Source of the DNA: Methylobacillus sp. MM3
GTDB taxonomy: Bacteria; Pseudomonadota; Gammaproteobacteria; Burkholderiales; Methylophilaceae
Assembly (NCBI RefSeq): GCF_001645185.1
Contig: NZ_LXTQ01000011.1
Span: forward strand, 186,001 to 250,000
DNA: 64,000 nucleotides
Reading direction: 5' to 3'
The translations under genes and the position numbers were made by a program. The notes below the pieces were generated by a model. It did no database searches. It was not told the DNA's origin and saw only the letters and a list, made by a program, of their open reading frames with translations. Below, piece by piece: positions 1 to 10,214 of the stretch. How positions within the stretch are numbered: the first letter of the stretch is position 1; each line of letters begins with the position of its first letter.

Positions 1-1
1 G

Positions 2-1321
2 GTGCGTTGCTCGGCCAAGACCGGCGTTGGTGTTGAAGACGTGCTCGACTCTGTTGTTGCGAAGATTCCGCCGCCGGTCGGCGATCCTGCTGCGCCGGTC
101 AAGGCGCTTATCATCGATTCCTGGTTCGATAACTACGTCGGCGTGATCATGTTGGTGCGCGTGGTGGATGGCACGATCAAGCCCAAGGACAAGATACGCC
201 TGATGGCGACCGGTGCCGAACACCTGTGCGAGCAGGTCGGCGTATTTACCCCGAAGTCGCGTCAACGCGAGAGCCTGTCTGCCGGTGAAGTGGGTTTCAT
301 CATCGCCGGTATCAAGGAGCTGGCCAATGCCAAGGTTGGCGATACCGTGACTCTGGCAAACAAGCAGGCCGCCGCGCCGTTGCCGGGTTTCAAGGAAATC
401 AAGCCGCAGGTGTTTGCTGGTCTCTATCCCGTGGAATCCAACCAGTATGAAGCGCTGCGCGATGCGCTGGAAAAGCTGCGCCTGAACGATGCCTCGCTGC
501 AGTTCGAGCCGGAAGTGTCGCAGGCACTGGGCTTCGGCTTCCGCTGCGGATTCCTCGGTCTCTTGCATATGGAGATCGTGCAGGAACGGCTGGAGCGCGA
601 ATACGACATGGACCTCATCACCACCGCGCCAACCGTGGTGTACGAGATCGTTACCAAGGCGGGCGAAGTGGTGCTGGTGGAGAACCCCTCCAAGCTGCCC
701 GAACCGTCGCGCATCGAGGAAATCCGCGAGCCCATTATCACAACGACTATCCTGATGCCGCAAGAATATGTTGGACCGGTGATGACGCTGTGCAACAACA
801 AGCGCGGCGTACAGCGCAACATGCAGTATATGGGGCGGCAGGTAATGCTGACTTATGAAATGCCGCTGAACGAAGTGGTGCTGGATTTCTTTGACAAATT
901 GAAATCGACCTCGCGCGGCTACGCTTCCATGGATTACGAGTTTCTCGAGTTCCGCACTGCCGATCTGGTGAAACTGGATATTCTCGTGAACGGTGACCGG
1001 GTGGATGCGTTGTCGCTGATCGTGCACCGGGGCAACAGCCAGTATCGCGGACGCGAATTGGCTGCCAAGATGCGCGAGCTGATCCCGCGCCAGATGTTCG
1101 ACGTAGCAATCCAGGCGGCCATCGGCGCCAATATCATCGCACGTGAAACAGTGAAAGCCATGCGTAAGAATGTGCTGGCAAAATGTTATGGCGGCGACAT
1201 CACCCGGAAAAAGAAACTGCTGGAAAAGCAGAAGGAAGGCAAAAAACGCATGAAACAAGTGGGCAACGTTGAAATTCCGCAGGAGGCGTTCCTCGCCATC
1301 CTGCGTGTGGAGGATAAATAA
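2..1321 (+). CDS. lepA: Elongation factor 4 (LepA), 5' end missing
   Basis: Ribosome-associated translational GTPase that back-translocates stalled ribosomes. The window opens inside the gene: the first residues contain the end of the G domain (G5-type SAKTG, then a [15 protein letters not shown] stretch), so the Walker A and switch regions lie outside. What remains is 439 residues covering domain II, the EF-G-like domains III and V and the LepA-specific basic C-terminal domain (the lysine-rich [19 protein letters not shown] stretch near residue 410). The reading frame is intact to the stop. lepB starts 2 bases after the stop, so the two are co-transcribed, as in most proteobacteria. Identification is firm; only the start is unknown. 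Confidence 0.97.
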   Translation: MRCSAKTGVGVEDVLDSVVAKIPPPVGDPAAPVKALIIDSWFDNYVGVIMLVRVVDGTIKPKDKIRLMATGAEHLCEQVGVFTPKSRQRESLSAGEVGFIIAGIKELANAKVGDTVTLANKQAAAPLPGFKEIKPQVFAGLYPVESNQYEALRDALEKLRLNDASLQFEPEVSQALGFGFRCGFLGLLHMEIVQERLEREYDMDLITTAPTVVYEIVTKAGEVVLVENPSKLPEPSRIEEIREPIITTTILMPQEYVGPVMTLCNNKRGVQRNMQYMGRQVMLTYEMPLNEVVLDFFDKLKSTSRGYASMDYEFLEFRTADLVKLDILVNGDRVDALSLIVHRGNSQYRGRELAAKMRELIPRQMFDVAIQAAIGANIIARETVKAMRKNVLAKCYGGDITRKKKLLEKQKEGKKRMKQVGNVEIPQEAFLAILRVEDK

Positions 1322-1323
1322 TC

Positions 1324-2070
1324 ATGCTGTTCGCCCTGTTCATGCTCGCGGCCCTGGTACTTACCGGTGCCGTCTGGCTGTTGGACATCTTCTATCTGCG
1401 CAAGGTACGTGCCGAAGGCAAGGCCGAGTCGTGGGTCGTGGAATACTCCAAGAGCTTCTTCCCGGTGATCCTCGCGGTTTTCATGATTCGCTCCTTCCTG
1501 GTCGAGCCGTTCAAGATTCCTTCCGGATCCATGATGCCGACCTTGCTGGTGGGCGACTTCATCCTGGTCAACAAGCATACTTATGGTTTGCGCGTGCCGA
1601 TCCTGAACAATACCTTCTTTGAAATGAATCACCCGCAACGCGGCGAAGTCATGGTGTTCCGCTATCCGCAGGACCCCTCGATGGACTACATCAAGCGTGT
1701 CGTTGGTCTTCCCGGCGACCGCATTGAATATCGCGATAAGCATCTTGTGATCAATGGCCAACCGCTTGAAGTAGGGCTGGACGGTGATTACGAATATGTG
1801 GCTCCGGGCCTCAACCGCATCGCTGCCAAGCTGTACAAGGAAACGCTGGGCGCACATAAGCACGATATTCTGTTGGTGGACGATGCTCCCGTGATCGATG
1901 GCGAAGTCATTGTGCCGCCTGGCCATTACTTCGTCATGGGCGATAATCGCGATAACAGCAATGACAGCCGTTTCTGGGGTTTTGTGCCTGAAAACAATAT
2001 CGTCGGCAAGGCGTTCATGATCTGGTGGAATTTCGATAATTTCGGCAGAATTGGCGACACCATTAAATAA
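1324..2070 (+). CDS. lepB: Signal peptidase I
   Basis: Inner-membrane serine protease that removes signal peptides from Sec- and Tat-exported proteins. 248 residues: two N-terminal membrane segments (about residues 2-22 and 45-60), then the catalytic Ser69 in IPSGSMMPT and general-base Lys124 in DYIKRVVGLPGD; the C-terminal GDNRDNSNDSRFWG box is also present. Length fits betaproteobacterial LepB, shorter than the E. coli enzyme. The start lies 2 bases after the lepA stop, which supports an operon with lepA and the downstream rnc-era genes. Confidence 0.97.
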   Translation: MLFALFMLAALVLTGAVWLLDIFYLRKVRAEGKAESWVVEYSKSFFPVILAVFMIRSFLVEPFKIPSGSMMPTLLVGDFILVNKHTYGLRVPILNNTFFEMNHPQRGEVMVFRYPQDPSMDYIKRVVGLPGDRIEYRDKHLVINGQPLEVGLDGDYEYVAPGLNRIAAKLYKETLGAHKHDILLVDDAPVIDGEVIVPPGHYFVMGDNRDNSNDSRFWGFVPENNIVGKAFMIWWNFDNFGRIGDTIK

Positions 2071-2081
2071 GGGGAGATGCC

Positions 2082-2465
2082 ATGCGCAAGCAAAAGGGTT
2101 TTACTTTCTGGAGCCTGACGTTCACGGTGGGTATGATCGCTATCGTTGCTTTATTGACGATGAAACTATTCCCGGCGTATGCGGAATTTTTCGCGGTCAA
2201 AAAAGCCATCAACCGGATGGCGAGTGCAGGTAACCTTTCCAGTATGGAAAAAAACGAAATCCAGCGCGCGTTTGATCGATCCCAAGGCATTGACGATATC
2301 CACAGCGTTCAACCTAAGGATCTTCAAATTACCCGGAACAGTTCCGGAGAAACCGTGGTCACGGCGGATTACGAAGTCGTGATTCCCTTGGTTGCCAATG
2401 TCAGTGCCTTGCTGAAATTCCACGCATCTACGGAAGACTCGCCGGCAGGAAAGTCCTTGCCTTAA
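2082..2465 (+). CDS. DUF4845 family membrane-anchored protein
   Basis: 127-residue protein with a short basic N-terminus and one membrane segment (about residues 10-30), followed by a soluble domain likely facing the periplasm. It matches the DUF4845 family by position and sequence; in beta- and gammaproteobacteria this gene typically sits between lepB and rnc. A strong GGGGAG ribosome binding site precedes the ATG, 11 bases after lepB. It is followed within 4 bases by rnc. The molecular function is not known; a role linked to protein export or the envelope is only suggested by its neighbour lepB. Confidence 0.85.
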   Translation: MRKQKGFTFWSLTFTVGMIAIVALLTMKLFPAYAEFFAVKKAINRMASAGNLSSMEKNEIQRAFDRSQGIDDIHSVQPKDLQITRNSSGETVVTADYEVVIPLVANVSALLKFHASTEDSPAGKSLP

Positions 2466-2469
2466 CTTA

Positions 2470-3135
2470 ATGACCCAATCGGCACTGGTCCGGTATCTCG
2501 GCCATGATTTTACGAACAATGCGCTGCTGATTCAGGCACTGACGCACCGCAGCCATAGCGTACCCAACAACGAGCGGCTGGAATTCCTCGGCGATGGCGT
2601 GTTGAATTGCGTTATCGCCCATCTGCTTTATCGCCGCTTCCCCAAGCTTCCCGAAGGCGAATTAAGTCGTTTGCGCGCGCATTTGGTCAGGGAAGCCACT
2701 TTATGTGAAATTGCCCTCGGTTTGTCGCTGGGTGAATATATGCGCCTGGGCGAGGGAGAGATGAAAAGCGGGGGATGGCGGCGCCCGTCGATGCTGGCGG
2801 ACACGCTCGAAGCATTGCTCGGCGCGGTATTTCTCGATGCGGGGTTTCCTGCTGCCGAAGCTGTTGTCGAAAGACTTTATTCTCCGCTGCTCGAAAACCT
2901 CGATCCCAAGTCCCTGGGCAAAGATCCAAAGACATTCTTGCAGGAATATCTGCAAGGTCGCAAACTGGCCTTGCCGGAATACGTCCTGCTGGCGACGGAA
3001 GGCGAGGCACACTGTCAGGTTTTCCGCGTGGAATGTCGTATTCCCGCACTTAAAGTCCATGCCCAGGGTGCCGGCAACAGTCGGCGCGCTGCGGAACAAC
3101 AGGCTGCGCAAGCAGCGTATGAATTGCTGAAATAG
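2470..3135 (+). CDS. rnc: Ribonuclease III
   Basis: Endonuclease for double-stranded RNA that processes rRNA precursors and structured mRNAs. 221 residues. The catalytic signature [10 protein letters not shown] (residues 34-43, metal ligands Glu38 and Asp42) and the second acidic motif [15 protein letters not shown] are present, followed by a C-terminal double-stranded-RNA-binding domain (about 155-221, with the [13 protein letters not shown] helix). The start codon is 4 bases after the DUF4845 stop and has little Shine-Dalgarno sequence, which suggests translational coupling. era follows after 7 bases. Confidence 0.97.
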   Translation: MTQSALVRYLGHDFTNNALLIQALTHRSHSVPNNERLEFLGDGVLNCVIAHLLYRRFPKLPEGELSRLRAHLVREATLCEIALGLSLGEYMRLGEGEMKSGGWRRPSMLADTLEALLGAVFLDAGFPAAEAVVERLYSPLLENLDPKSLGKDPKTFLQEYLQGRKLALPEYVLLATEGEAHCQVFRVECRIPALKVHAQGAGNSRRAAEQQAAQAAYELLK

Positions 3136-3142
3136 GCTCAAA

Positions 3143-4024
3143 ATGACTGATTTTCGTTGCGGCACCATTGCTATCGTCGGACGCCCCAATGTCGGGAAAT
3201 CCACGATGCTCAATCATATTCTGGGAGCCAAGCTCAGCATCACTTCGCGCAAGGCGCAGACGACGCGCCACCGGCTGCTCGGTATCCACACCACGGAGGA
3301 TGCGCAGTACCTGTTCGTGGATACCCCCGGCTTCCAGTTGAAGCACATCAATGCGCTCAACCGCGGCATGAACAAGACGGTGAAGCAGGTCATGTCCGAA
3401 GTGGATGTGGTCCTGTTTGTGATCGAGGCCACCCGTTTCGGCGATGCCGACCGCAAGGTGCTCGACATCCTGCCCAAAAACACTCCGGTGCTACTGGTTA
3501 TCAACAAGGCCGATCTGCTGGAGGATAAAGGCCAGTTGCTGCCTTTCATACAGGAGCACGGCGGTGTATTTCCGTTTGCGGCCATCGTGCCCATCAGCGC
3601 CAAGCGCAGCCTCAATCTTGAGGATCTGTTGTCCGCGATCCGGCAGCACTTGCCTGAGCAGCCCGCAATCTATGGCGAGGACGAGCTCACGGATCGCAAC
3701 GAGCGTTTTCTCGCAGCTGAACTGATACGTGAAAAAATATTCCGCCTGCTCGGTGAAGAGTTGCCTTATTCGGTCGCCGTGGAAATCGAGAAATTTGAGC
3801 AGGAAGGAGCTTTGCGCCGCATCCATGCCGCCATCATCGTCGACAAGGAGGGCCAGAAGCCCATCCTGATCGGCAAGGGCGGCGAGAAGCTCAAGCAGAT
3901 TTCCACCGAGGCGCGGCAAGACATGGAAAAGCTGTTCGGCGGCAAGGTCTGGCTGGAAACCTGGGTGAAGGTGCGCGGCGGCTGGGCGGATGATGAGCGG
4001 GCACTGAAAAGCCTGGGTTATTGA
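3143..4024 (+). CDS. era: GTPase Era
   Basis: GTP-binding protein that binds the 3' end of 16S rRNA and acts in 30S maturation. 293 residues: G1 GRPNVGKST (residues 13-21), G3 DTPGF, G4 NKAD, and a C-terminal KH RNA-binding domain with the loop [11 protein letters not shown]. Sits directly behind rnc and in front of recO, the conserved rnc-era-recO order. The frame is complete and length is normal. Confidence 0.97.
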   Translation: MTDFRCGTIAIVGRPNVGKSTMLNHILGAKLSITSRKAQTTRHRLLGIHTTEDAQYLFVDTPGFQLKHINALNRGMNKTVKQVMSEVDVVLFVIEATRFGDADRKVLDILPKNTPVLLVINKADLLEDKGQLLPFIQEHGGVFPFAAIVPISAKRSLNLEDLLSAIRQHLPEQPAIYGEDELTDRNERFLAAELIREKIFRLLGEELPYSVAVEIEKFEQEGALRRIHAAIIVDKEGQKPILIGKGGEKLKQISTEARQDMEKLFGGKVWLETWVKVRGGWADDERALKSLGY

Positions 4025-4038
4025 TCAGGGACTAGCTC

Positions 4039-4761
4039 ATGGCCGCCGGCGGTATCGCACGCCAGGATCAGCAGCCGGTCTTCGTGCTGCATACCTATCC
4101 CTTCAAGGAAACCAGCCTCGTCGTCGAATTGTTCAGCCGCGATTTCGGCCGTGTCGCGGCAATCGCCAAAGGGGCGCGCCGTCCGCGATCCGCAATGCGC
4201 GGCATGTTGCAAGCCTTTCAACCGTTGCTCGCCACATGGTCGGGCAAATCCGAACTCCGTAACCTGCACTCTCTGGATTGGGGAGAAGGCCTGCTGTTGC
4301 TCAACGGCGAAGCGCTGATGTGTGGTTTTTATCTCAATGAATTGCTTCTGCGCCTGTTGCCGCGCGAAGATCCCCATACGGCCTTGTTCGATTATTACTC
4401 CCAGACTTTGCGGTACCTTGCGGCGGCCGAGCCGATGGCCCCGACCCTGCGTCGCCTCGAACTGAAAATGCTGCAGGAGCTGGGCTACGCCGTGCCGCTG
4501 ACACATCAGGTGGAAGGCACTCCCATCGAGCCTGAACACGAATATCTCTACCTGCCGGAGCGCGGGGCTGTCAGCCCGGGTGACAATGAAACCGGTGTAC
4601 AATTAAGCGGCAAGACGCTGCTTGATATGGCCCGCGACGATTACAGCGACCCGGCCACGCTGCTGCAAAGCAAGCAGCTGATGCGCATGCTGCTCGCGCA
4701 TTACCTCGGCGACAAGCCCTTGCATACCCGTCAATTACTTATCGACTTACAGGAATTATGA
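4039..4761 (+). CDS. recO: DNA repair protein RecO
   Basis: Recombination mediator that loads RecA on SSB-coated DNA together with RecR. 240 residues with an N-terminal OB fold (residues about 10-80, with the typical [23 protein letters not shown] start and AKGARRPRS) and a helical C-terminal half. The CxxC-type zinc site seen in some RecO proteins is not evident. The gene overlaps pdxJ by 4 bases (ATGA), which fits the recO-pdxJ coupling found in many proteobacteria. Confidence 0.95.
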   Translation: MAAGGIARQDQQPVFVLHTYPFKETSLVVELFSRDFGRVAAIAKGARRPRSAMRGMLQAFQPLLATWSGKSELRNLHSLDWGEGLLLLNGEALMCGFYLNELLLRLLPREDPHTALFDYYSQTLRYLAAAEPMAPTLRRLELKMLQELGYAVPLTHQVEGTPIEPEHEYLYLPERGAVSPGDNETGVQLSGKTLLDMARDDYSDPATLLQSKQLMRMLLAHYLGDKPLHTRQLLIDLQEL

Positions 4762-5489
4762 TCAGACTCGGCGTCAACATCGACCACGTCGCCACTATCC
4801 GTCAGGCGCGCGGTACTCGTTATCCCAGTGTCGTGCAGGCTGCCTTGCGCGCCGAACAATCGGGCGCGGATGCGATCACGCTGCACTTGCGCGAAGATCG
4901 CCGCCATATTCAGGATGCAGATGTACATACGCTACGCGGTATTTTGCAGACGCGCATGAACCTCGAAATGGCGGTCACCGAAGAAATGATCGCCATCGCG
5001 TTGCAGGTCAAGCCGCAGGATGTCTGTCTGGTGCCCGAGCGCCGTGAAGAACTGACGACTGAAGGCGGTCTGGACGTAGTGCGTCATTTCGACAAAGTCA
5101 AGAGTGCCTGCCAGCGACTGGGTGATGCCGGCATACGCGTATCGCTTTTTATCAATGCGGACGAAGCACAACTGGACGCTTCGAAAGCCGCTGGGGCGCC
5201 GGTAGTGGAACTGCATACCGGCGGCTTCGCCGATGCAGAAACCGAGCACGCACGCAATGAAGAGCTGTTCCGGATCAAGAATGCCGTGGTGCATGGCGTA
5301 TCGCTCGGCCTGTCGGTCAATGCCGGTCACGGCTTGCATTATCACAATGTGCACCAGGTCGCCGCGATTCCCGGTGTCGATGAGCTCAATATAGGCCATG
5401 CCATCGTTGCCCACGCGCTCTTTGTCGGTTGGGACAATGCCGTGCGCGAAATGAAGGCGCTGATGGTAGCCGCCGCCACAGGCCGATGA
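4758..5489 (+). CDS. pdxJ: Pyridoxine 5'-phosphate synthase
   Basis: Condenses 1-deoxyxylulose 5-phosphate with 3-amino-2-oxopropyl phosphate to form pyridoxine 5'-phosphate, the last ring-forming step of the DXP-dependent vitamin B6 pathway. 243 residues, a complete TIM barrel: N-terminal [17 protein letters not shown], active-site [28 protein letters not shown], and C-terminal [11 protein letters not shown] and [11 protein letters not shown]. Overlaps recO upstream and acpS downstream (ATGA at 5486-5489), so all three are translationally coupled. Confidence 0.97.
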   Translation: MIRLGVNIDHVATIRQARGTRYPSVVQAALRAEQSGADAITLHLREDRRHIQDADVHTLRGILQTRMNLEMAVTEEMIAIALQVKPQDVCLVPERREELTTEGGLDVVRHFDKVKSACQRLGDAGIRVSLFINADEAQLDASKAAGAPVVELHTGGFADAETEHARNEELFRIKNAVVHGVSLGLSVNAGHGLHYHNVHQVAAIPGVDELNIGHAIVAHALFVGWDNAVREMKALMVAAATGR

Positions 5490-5863
5490 TCTACGGCATC
5501 GGCACCGATATTGTCGAGGTTTCCCGCATCGAGCAATCGCTTGCGCGTTTCGGTGACACCTTTGCCCGGCGCATCCTGACCGAAGCGGAATATCTCGAAT
5601 TCGAGTTGAGCCAGGTCAAGGCGCGTTTTCTCGCCAAGCGCTTCGCCGCCAAGGAGGCATTCGGCAAGGCATTGGGTACAGGATTGCGCGCGCCGGTGGC
5701 GATGCAAAGCATAGGCGTCGGCCATAGCGATCTCGGCAAGCCGGTGCTGGTGCTGGCCCCCGATTTGCAAGCCTGGGTGGAGGAGCGCGGTATCCGCTTC
5801 ATGCATATTTCCATCAGCGACGAAAAAGCGCTTGCCGTCGCCTTTGTAATACTGGAAAAGTAA
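5486..5863 (+). CDS. acpS: Holo-[acyl-carrier-protein] synthase
   Basis: Transfers the 4'-phosphopantetheine arm from CoA to apo-ACP. 125 residues from the ATG at 5486, chosen because the protein then begins [16 protein letters not shown], the canonical AcpS start with Mg-binding Asp8; a longer in-frame extension upstream lies inside pdxJ and is not conserved in type. The second motif [19 protein letters not shown] carries the metal-binding Glu. Start overlaps the pdxJ stop (ATGA) and its stop overlaps the next start (TAATG). Confidence 0.96.
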   Translation: MIYGIGTDIVEVSRIEQSLARFGDTFARRILTEAEYLEFELSQVKARFLAKRFAAKEAFGKALGTGLRAPVAMQSIGVGHSDLGKPVLVLAPDLQAWVEERGIRFMHISISDEKALAVAFVILEK

Positions 5864-6627
5864 TGGAGATGGATTTCGAACGACGCTTCGGCGGCGTCAG
5901 GCGTCTCTATGGGGAAGAGTCATTCCAGCGTTTCCGTCAGGCGCATGTCTGCATCGTGGGGGTAGGCGGTGTCGGTTCGTGGGCCGCGGAGTCCCTGGCC
6001 CGCAGCGCTATCGGCCGCATTACCCTGATCGATCTCGACAATATCGCCGAATCCAATACCAATCGCCAAGTGCATGCTTTGGGCGACGAATACGGCAAGG
6101 CCAAGGTGGCCGCGATGGCGGAGCGTATCCATGCCATCAATCCGGATTGCGAAGTGATCGAGATCGAGGATTTCGTCACCCTAGACAATCTCGAAGACAT
6201 GCTCGGCCGTGGCTACGATTTCGTGATCGACGCCATCGATAACGCCCGCGTCAAGGCGGCGATGATCAATTGGTGCAAGCGCCGCAAGATCAAGATGATT
6301 GCTTCCGGCGGCGCCGGCGGCCGCGTTGATCCGGCGCGCATCGAGTTGGGTGATCTGGCGCGCAGCGTGCAGGATCCGCTACTTTCCCGCGTGCGGGTGC
6401 TGTTGCGGCGCGAATACGGCTTTCCCAAGGATGCCAAGAAGAAATTCGGCGTGGAGTGCGTGTTTTCCTCCGAGCCGCTCAGGATGCCGGAAAACGGCGA
6501 ATCCTGCGATGTCGACGACAAGCCGGTGAGCGGCATCAACTGTGCCGGCTTCGGTGCGGCGATGACGGTGACGGCCAGCTTCGGCTTATGGATGGCGTCC
6601 CGGGCGCTGGCGCATCTGTCCAGATAA
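5863..6627 (+). CDS. tcdA: tRNA threonylcarbamoyladenosine dehydratase (TcdA/CsdL, E1-like)
   Basis: ATP-dependent enzyme that cyclises t6A to ct6A at position 37 of ANN-decoding tRNAs. 254 residues in the ThiF/MoeB/E1 fold: nucleotide-binding GVGGVGSWAAESLAR (about residues 31-45), LIDLDNIAESNTNRQ, FVIDAIDNARVKA, and a C-terminal hydrophobic helix (INCAGFGAAMTVTASFGLWMASRAL) of the membrane-associated type. Starts on the last base of the acpS stop codon, so it closes the lepA-to-tcdA gene run. Confidence 0.92.
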   Translation: MEMDFERRFGGVRRLYGEESFQRFRQAHVCIVGVGGVGSWAAESLARSAIGRITLIDLDNIAESNTNRQVHALGDEYGKAKVAAMAERIHAINPDCEVIEIEDFVTLDNLEDMLGRGYDFVIDAIDNARVKAAMINWCKRRKIKMIASGGAGGRVDPARIELGDLARSVQDPLLSRVRVLLRREYGFPKDAKKKFGVECVFSSEPLRMPENGESCDVDDKPVSGINCAGFGAAMTVTASFGLWMASRALAHLSR

Positions 6628-6704
6628 AACTGCCTCTTGAATTTCGGCCGCCCGGCCCCATTTACCAGCTTGTTTCGTAGTTCCTGATAACAAGAGGGGA
6701 TCCC

Positions 6705-8603
6705 ATGACCACCACGACCAAAGAAACGCTGGGCTTCCAGGCGGAAGTCAAACAGCTGCTGCACCTGATGATCCATTCCTTGTATTCCAACAAGGAAATT
6801 GTCCTGCGCGAACTGATTTCAAATGCGTCCGACGCCGCCGACAAACTGCGTTTTGAAGCGCTGTCCGACGGCGCGCTGTTTGAGAACGATAGCGAGCTCA
6901 GAATCCGCATTTCCTTCGACAAGGCCGCCCGCACGCTGACGTTCAGCGATAACGGCATCGGCATGAGCCGTCAGGAAGTGATCGACAACATCGGTACCAT
7001 CGCTAAATCCGGCACGCGCGAGTTCTTCTCGCAATTGTCCGGCGACCAGAAGAAGGACGCGACATTGATCGGCCAGTTTGGCGTCGGTTTCTATTCCGCA
7101 TTCATTCTTGCCGACAAGGTTACGCTCAGCACGCGCCGTGCGGGCCTCACCGCCGAGCATGGAGTACGCTGGGAATCCACCGGTTCCGGCGATTACACGC
7201 TGGAAGTGATTGACAAGCCGGCTCGCGGCACCGAGATCGTGCTGCATCTGCGCGAAGGCGAGGACGAATTCCTCAATGACTGGAAGATCAAGTCCATCAT
7301 TCGCAAGTATTCCGATCACATCACTTTGCCTATCGTGATGAAGAAGTCAGACTGGAAGGATGGCGAGCAGGTGCCGACGGACGAGGACGAAACCGTCAAC
7401 CAGGCTTCCGCACTGTGGTCGCGCGCCAAGAACGATATCACCGAAGAGCAGTATGAGGAGTTCTACAAGCACGTCGCGCACGATTTCGACAAGCCGCTGG
7501 CCTGGAGCCACAACCGCGTCGAGGGCAAGCAGGAATATATTTCGCTGCTGTACATTCCCGGCCGTGCGCCGTTTGACCTCTACGACCGCGAGCGCCGCCA
7601 CGGTATCAAGCTGTACGTGAAGCGCGTGTTCATCATGGATGACGCCGAGCAACTGATGCCGCAATACCTGCGCTTCGTGCGCGGGGTGATCGATTCTGCC
7701 GACCTGCCGCTCAACGTGTCGCGCGAGATCCTGCAGCACAGCAAGGAAATCGACGGCATCAAGGCCGGCTCGGTGAAGAAGGTACTGGGCCTGCTGGAAG
7801 ATATGGCAGAGAACGACCAGGAAAAATATGCGACTTTCTGGAAGGAATTCGGCCGTGTGCTGAAAGAAGGCCCGGGCGAGGATTTCGGCAACAAGGAAAA
7901 GATTGCCGGGCTGCTGCGCTTTGCCTCCACCCATGCCGATACCGACGAGGAAACCGTCTCGCTCAAGGACTACATCGCCCGCATGAAGGAAGGACAGGAA
8001 CATATCTACTACGTGACTGCCGACTCCTTTGCCGCCGCCAAGCATAGCCCGCACCTCGAAATCTTCCGCAAGAAGGGCATCGAAGTGCTGCTGCTGTCCG
8101 ACCGTGTCGATGAATGGCTGGTCAGCGGCCTGACCGAGTTCGCAGGCAAGAAACTGCAATCCGTCGCCAAGGGCGATCTCGACTTGGGTTCGCTGGAAGA
8201 CGAATCCGAGAAGGAAGCGCAGAAACAGGCAGAAGACGAATTCAAGGATCTGGTTGAGAAGATCAAGTCCACGCTGGGAGAAGACAAGGTGAAAGAGGTG
8301 CGCGTCACGCATCGCCTCACCGATTCCCCGGCCTGCATCGTCACCGGCGAGAACGACATGAGCGCAAATCTGGAGCGCCTGCTGAAAGCAGCCGGTCAGA
8401 ACGCGCCTTCGACCAAGCCTGTCCTGGAAATCAATCCGCAGCATTCTTTGGTGACGCGCCTGAAGAGCGAATCCGACGATGCGCGTTTTGCCGATTGGGC
8501 CAACCTGCTGTTCGACCAGGCGCTGCTGGCGGAAGGCGGGCAACTGGAAGATCCAGCCAGTTTCGTGAAACGTCTGAACTCGCTGCTGTCGCTGATGAGC
8601 TGA
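6705..8603 (+). CDS. htpG: Molecular chaperone HtpG (Hsp90)
   Basis: Bacterial Hsp90, an ATP-dependent homodimeric chaperone. 632 residues: N-terminal GHKL ATPase ([15 protein letters not shown] about residue 33-47, DNGIGM about 84-89, [12 protein letters not shown] about 125-136), middle domain ([18 protein letters not shown]) and C-terminal dimerisation domain ending in leucine-rich helices. AGAGGGGAT-type ribosome binding site upstream. A 77-base gap separates it from tcdA, and a rho-independent terminator follows, so it is probably a single-gene transcript. I did not find an obvious sigma-32 promoter. Confidence 0.98.
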   Translation: MTTTTKETLGFQAEVKQLLHLMIHSLYSNKEIVLRELISNASDAADKLRFEALSDGALFENDSELRIRISFDKAARTLTFSDNGIGMSRQEVIDNIGTIAKSGTREFFSQLSGDQKKDATLIGQFGVGFYSAFILADKVTLSTRRAGLTAEHGVRWESTGSGDYTLEVIDKPARGTEIVLHLREGEDEFLNDWKIKSIIRKYSDHITLPIVMKKSDWKDGEQVPTDEDETVNQASALWSRAKNDITEEQYEEFYKHVAHDFDKPLAWSHNRVEGKQEYISLLYIPGRAPFDLYDRERRHGIKLYVKRVFIMDDAEQLMPQYLRFVRGVIDSADLPLNVSREILQHSKEIDGIKAGSVKKVLGLLEDMAENDQEKYATFWKEFGRVLKEGPGEDFGNKEKIAGLLRFASTHADTDEETVSLKDYIARMKEGQEHIYYVTADSFAAAKHSPHLEIFRKKGIEVLLLSDRVDEWLVSGLTEFAGKKLQSVAKGDLDLGSLEDESEKEAQKQAEDEFKDLVEKIKSTLGEDKVKEVRVTHRLTDSPACIVTGENDMSANLERLLKAAGQNAPSTKPVLEINPQHSLVTRLKSESDDARFADWANLLFDQALLAEGGQLEDPASFVKRLNSLLSLMS

Positions 8604-8623
8604 TCATTCTTGGTAAGACGCTG

Positions 8624-8652
8624 AAAAGGCTGCTTTCGGGCAGCCTTTTTTA
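8624..8652 (+). terminator. Rho-independent terminator of htpG
   Basis: Perfect 10-bp stem (8624-8633 with 8640-8649), 6-base loop TTTCGG, then a run of T to 8652. It begins 20 bases after the htpG stop. Confidence 0.9.
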
Positions 8653-8665
8653 TTTGAGGCAGGGC

Positions 8666-8702
8666 TTGACGAATCAACTCATTTAAATGAGAATGATTAT
8701 CA
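8666..8702 (+). promoter_or_regulatory. Promoter with overlapping Fur box
   Basis: TTGACG (8666-8671), 17-base spacer, GAGAAT (8689-8694) gives a plausible sigma-70 promoter. The segment TGAGAATGATTATCA (8688-8702) matches the 15-base (7-1-7) Fur consensus TGATAATGATTATCA at 14 of 15 positions and covers the -10 region. Fur-iron bound here would block transcription of the two genes that follow. Confidence 0.75.
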
Positions 8703-8728
8703 ATAACACAAGCGCAAGGAGACTTACC

Positions 8729-8986
8729 ATGCCTGACGAACTCGATCTTCCCGTTGCTGCCATCACACCGGATGCAGCAATTTCCGCATTACTCTGCCTG
8801 TTTCACTCTTACGCAATCCAGGACCAACAAAGCCAGCCTTCACCAAGGCTAAGCCAGCGCATCTACCGAAACCTGGAGGTGCTGTCGCAGCGCGACGACC
8901 TGCCGGAAATCCTTCACAAGACTTGCGATGAATTGTGCGATGCCTGGCAGTTGGTACTGGATCGCCAGCAAGCGAGGCGGACATGA
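8729..8986 (+). CDS. Small protein of unknown function, Fur-box-preceded
   Basis: 85 residues from the ATG at 8729, chosen for its AAGGAG ribosome binding site (about 8715-8720); longer in-frame starts fall inside the Fur box. Mostly helical by appearance, acidic N-terminus, no signal peptide, no metal-binding cysteine pair (single Cys in the LLCLFHSYA segment, another near CDELCDAWQL). I do not recognise the family. It overlaps the DUF2325 gene by ATGA and sits behind a strong Fur site, so an iron-limitation role is inferred from context only. Confidence 0.7.
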   Translation: MPDELDLPVAAITPDAAISALLCLFHSYAIQDQQSQPSPRLSQRIYRNLEVLSQRDDLPEILHKTCDELCDAWQLVLDRQQARRT

Positions 8987-10182
8987 GCGTCGAGACGCCA
9001 TTGACCAATGGTTCGCGTCGCCATCGGCTGTGGGAGCTGACGCATCGGTATCACTGCCCGATCATCGGGGTCTGCTTCAAGCTCGGCGAGATACGCGAAC
9101 TGGTGCTGAAGGTCATGACCTTTCCGCATCGGCCCAGCGATTATGAAGTGCACTGCACCGCAGCCAGCGAGTGCGGCACGCGGACGCCGCTTTCCAGTCT
9201 GTTGCACAAGACGCTGGAAAAGAAATACGCGCTAGCCATCCAGCGTTGCAAGCCCATGAAAACGACCGAGGAGCTGATGGCGAAATGGCGCGAGGCGCTG
9301 GCCGGAGACGATATTCCCGGTATGTTCTGGGCCGTGCTCACGCACCCGGCCAGCACCGAGGAATTCCGCTTGCAGATATATGCCGACATCCACATGCTGC
9401 AACATCAGATCGGTGCCGGTGTGCGACGCGAACAGCAGGCCTGGACGCGGCTGCAGGAGGAAAATGCCATGCTGACGCGCGAGTTGTCGCGCATGCAGCA
9501 GCGCGTCACCGAGTCCTGCAACCGCTACATCGAACAGATTGCCGACTTGAAAACACAGTTGGAGGCAGCACGCACCGACGCGGTCCAGCAGCTGGCGCTG
9601 GCCGAGCGATATGCTGCCGAGCGCGACAGCCTGCGTGAACAGGCGGAGGATTCAAACGAAATCATGCGCCTGATGTATCGGCTGCAATTGGCCGAGAGCG
9701 CATACGCCACGCTGAAGGAACGCCACGCGACACTGGAAATTGACTATTCGGCGGCGCGGGAAGACATTCGCCGGCTGGAATCCGAACTGGCGGAATTGAT
9801 CGCGGCCCAGGAGCCGGAATCGAACGACGTGCACCAGGAAGAACAGCGTCTGCTGGGGCGTACCGTGCTGTGCGTCGGCGGCCGTGTCGACGCCATTCCG
9901 CATTTTCGCAGTCTGGTGCAATTACGAGGCGGCGAATTCATGCATCATGACGGCGGGAAGGAAGAGAACATCGGCCGGCTTGAGGCGGTGATTTCGGCAG
10001 CGGATGCGGTGATCTGCCAGACCGGCTGTATCAGCCACAACGCATACTGGCGCGTAAAGGAACAATGCAAGCGCACCGGCAAGCCATGCACTTTTGTCGG
10101 GAACCCCAGCCTCAGCAGCTTTTTGCAGGTGCTGGAGAACCTTGCGCATAAGAAGACTGAAGCTGCGGATACGGAGATTTGA
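8983..10182 (+). CDS. DUF2325 domain protein with central coiled coil
   Basis: 399 residues from the ATG that overlaps the upstream stop (ATGA). Three parts: an N-terminal domain (about 1-130) with several Cys/His residues (RYHCPIIGVCF, HCTAASECGTR); a long heptad-rich coiled coil (about 145-285); and a C-terminal Rossmann-like DUF2325 domain (about 290-395: VLCVGGRVDAIPHFRSLV, HHDGGKEENIGRL, DAVICQTGCISHNAYWRVKEQC, KPCTFVGNPSLSSFL). Function of DUF2325 is unknown. The Cys/His pairs in both end domains could bind metal, and the Fur box upstream makes an iron-related or stress role plausible. Convergent with chaN, whose stop is 32 bases away. Confidence 0.8.
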   Translation: MSVETPLTNGSRRHRLWELTHRYHCPIIGVCFKLGEIRELVLKVMTFPHRPSDYEVHCTAASECGTRTPLSSLLHKTLEKKYALAIQRCKPMKTTEELMAKWREALAGDDIPGMFWAVLTHPASTEEFRLQIYADIHMLQHQIGAGVRREQQAWTRLQEENAMLTRELSRMQQRVTESCNRYIEQIADLKTQLEAARTDAVQQLALAERYAAERDSLREQAEDSNEIMRLMYRLQLAESAYATLKERHATLEIDYSAAREDIRRLESELAELIAAQEPESNDVHQEEQRLLGRTVLCVGGRVDAIPHFRSLVQLRGGEFMHHDGGKEENIGRLEAVISAADAVICQTGCISHNAYWRVKEQCKRTGKPCTFVGNPSLSSFLQVLENLAHKKTEAADTEI

Positions 10183-10214
10183 CGGATTCGTCAGGGCATT
10201 ACGGAGTGATCGCT

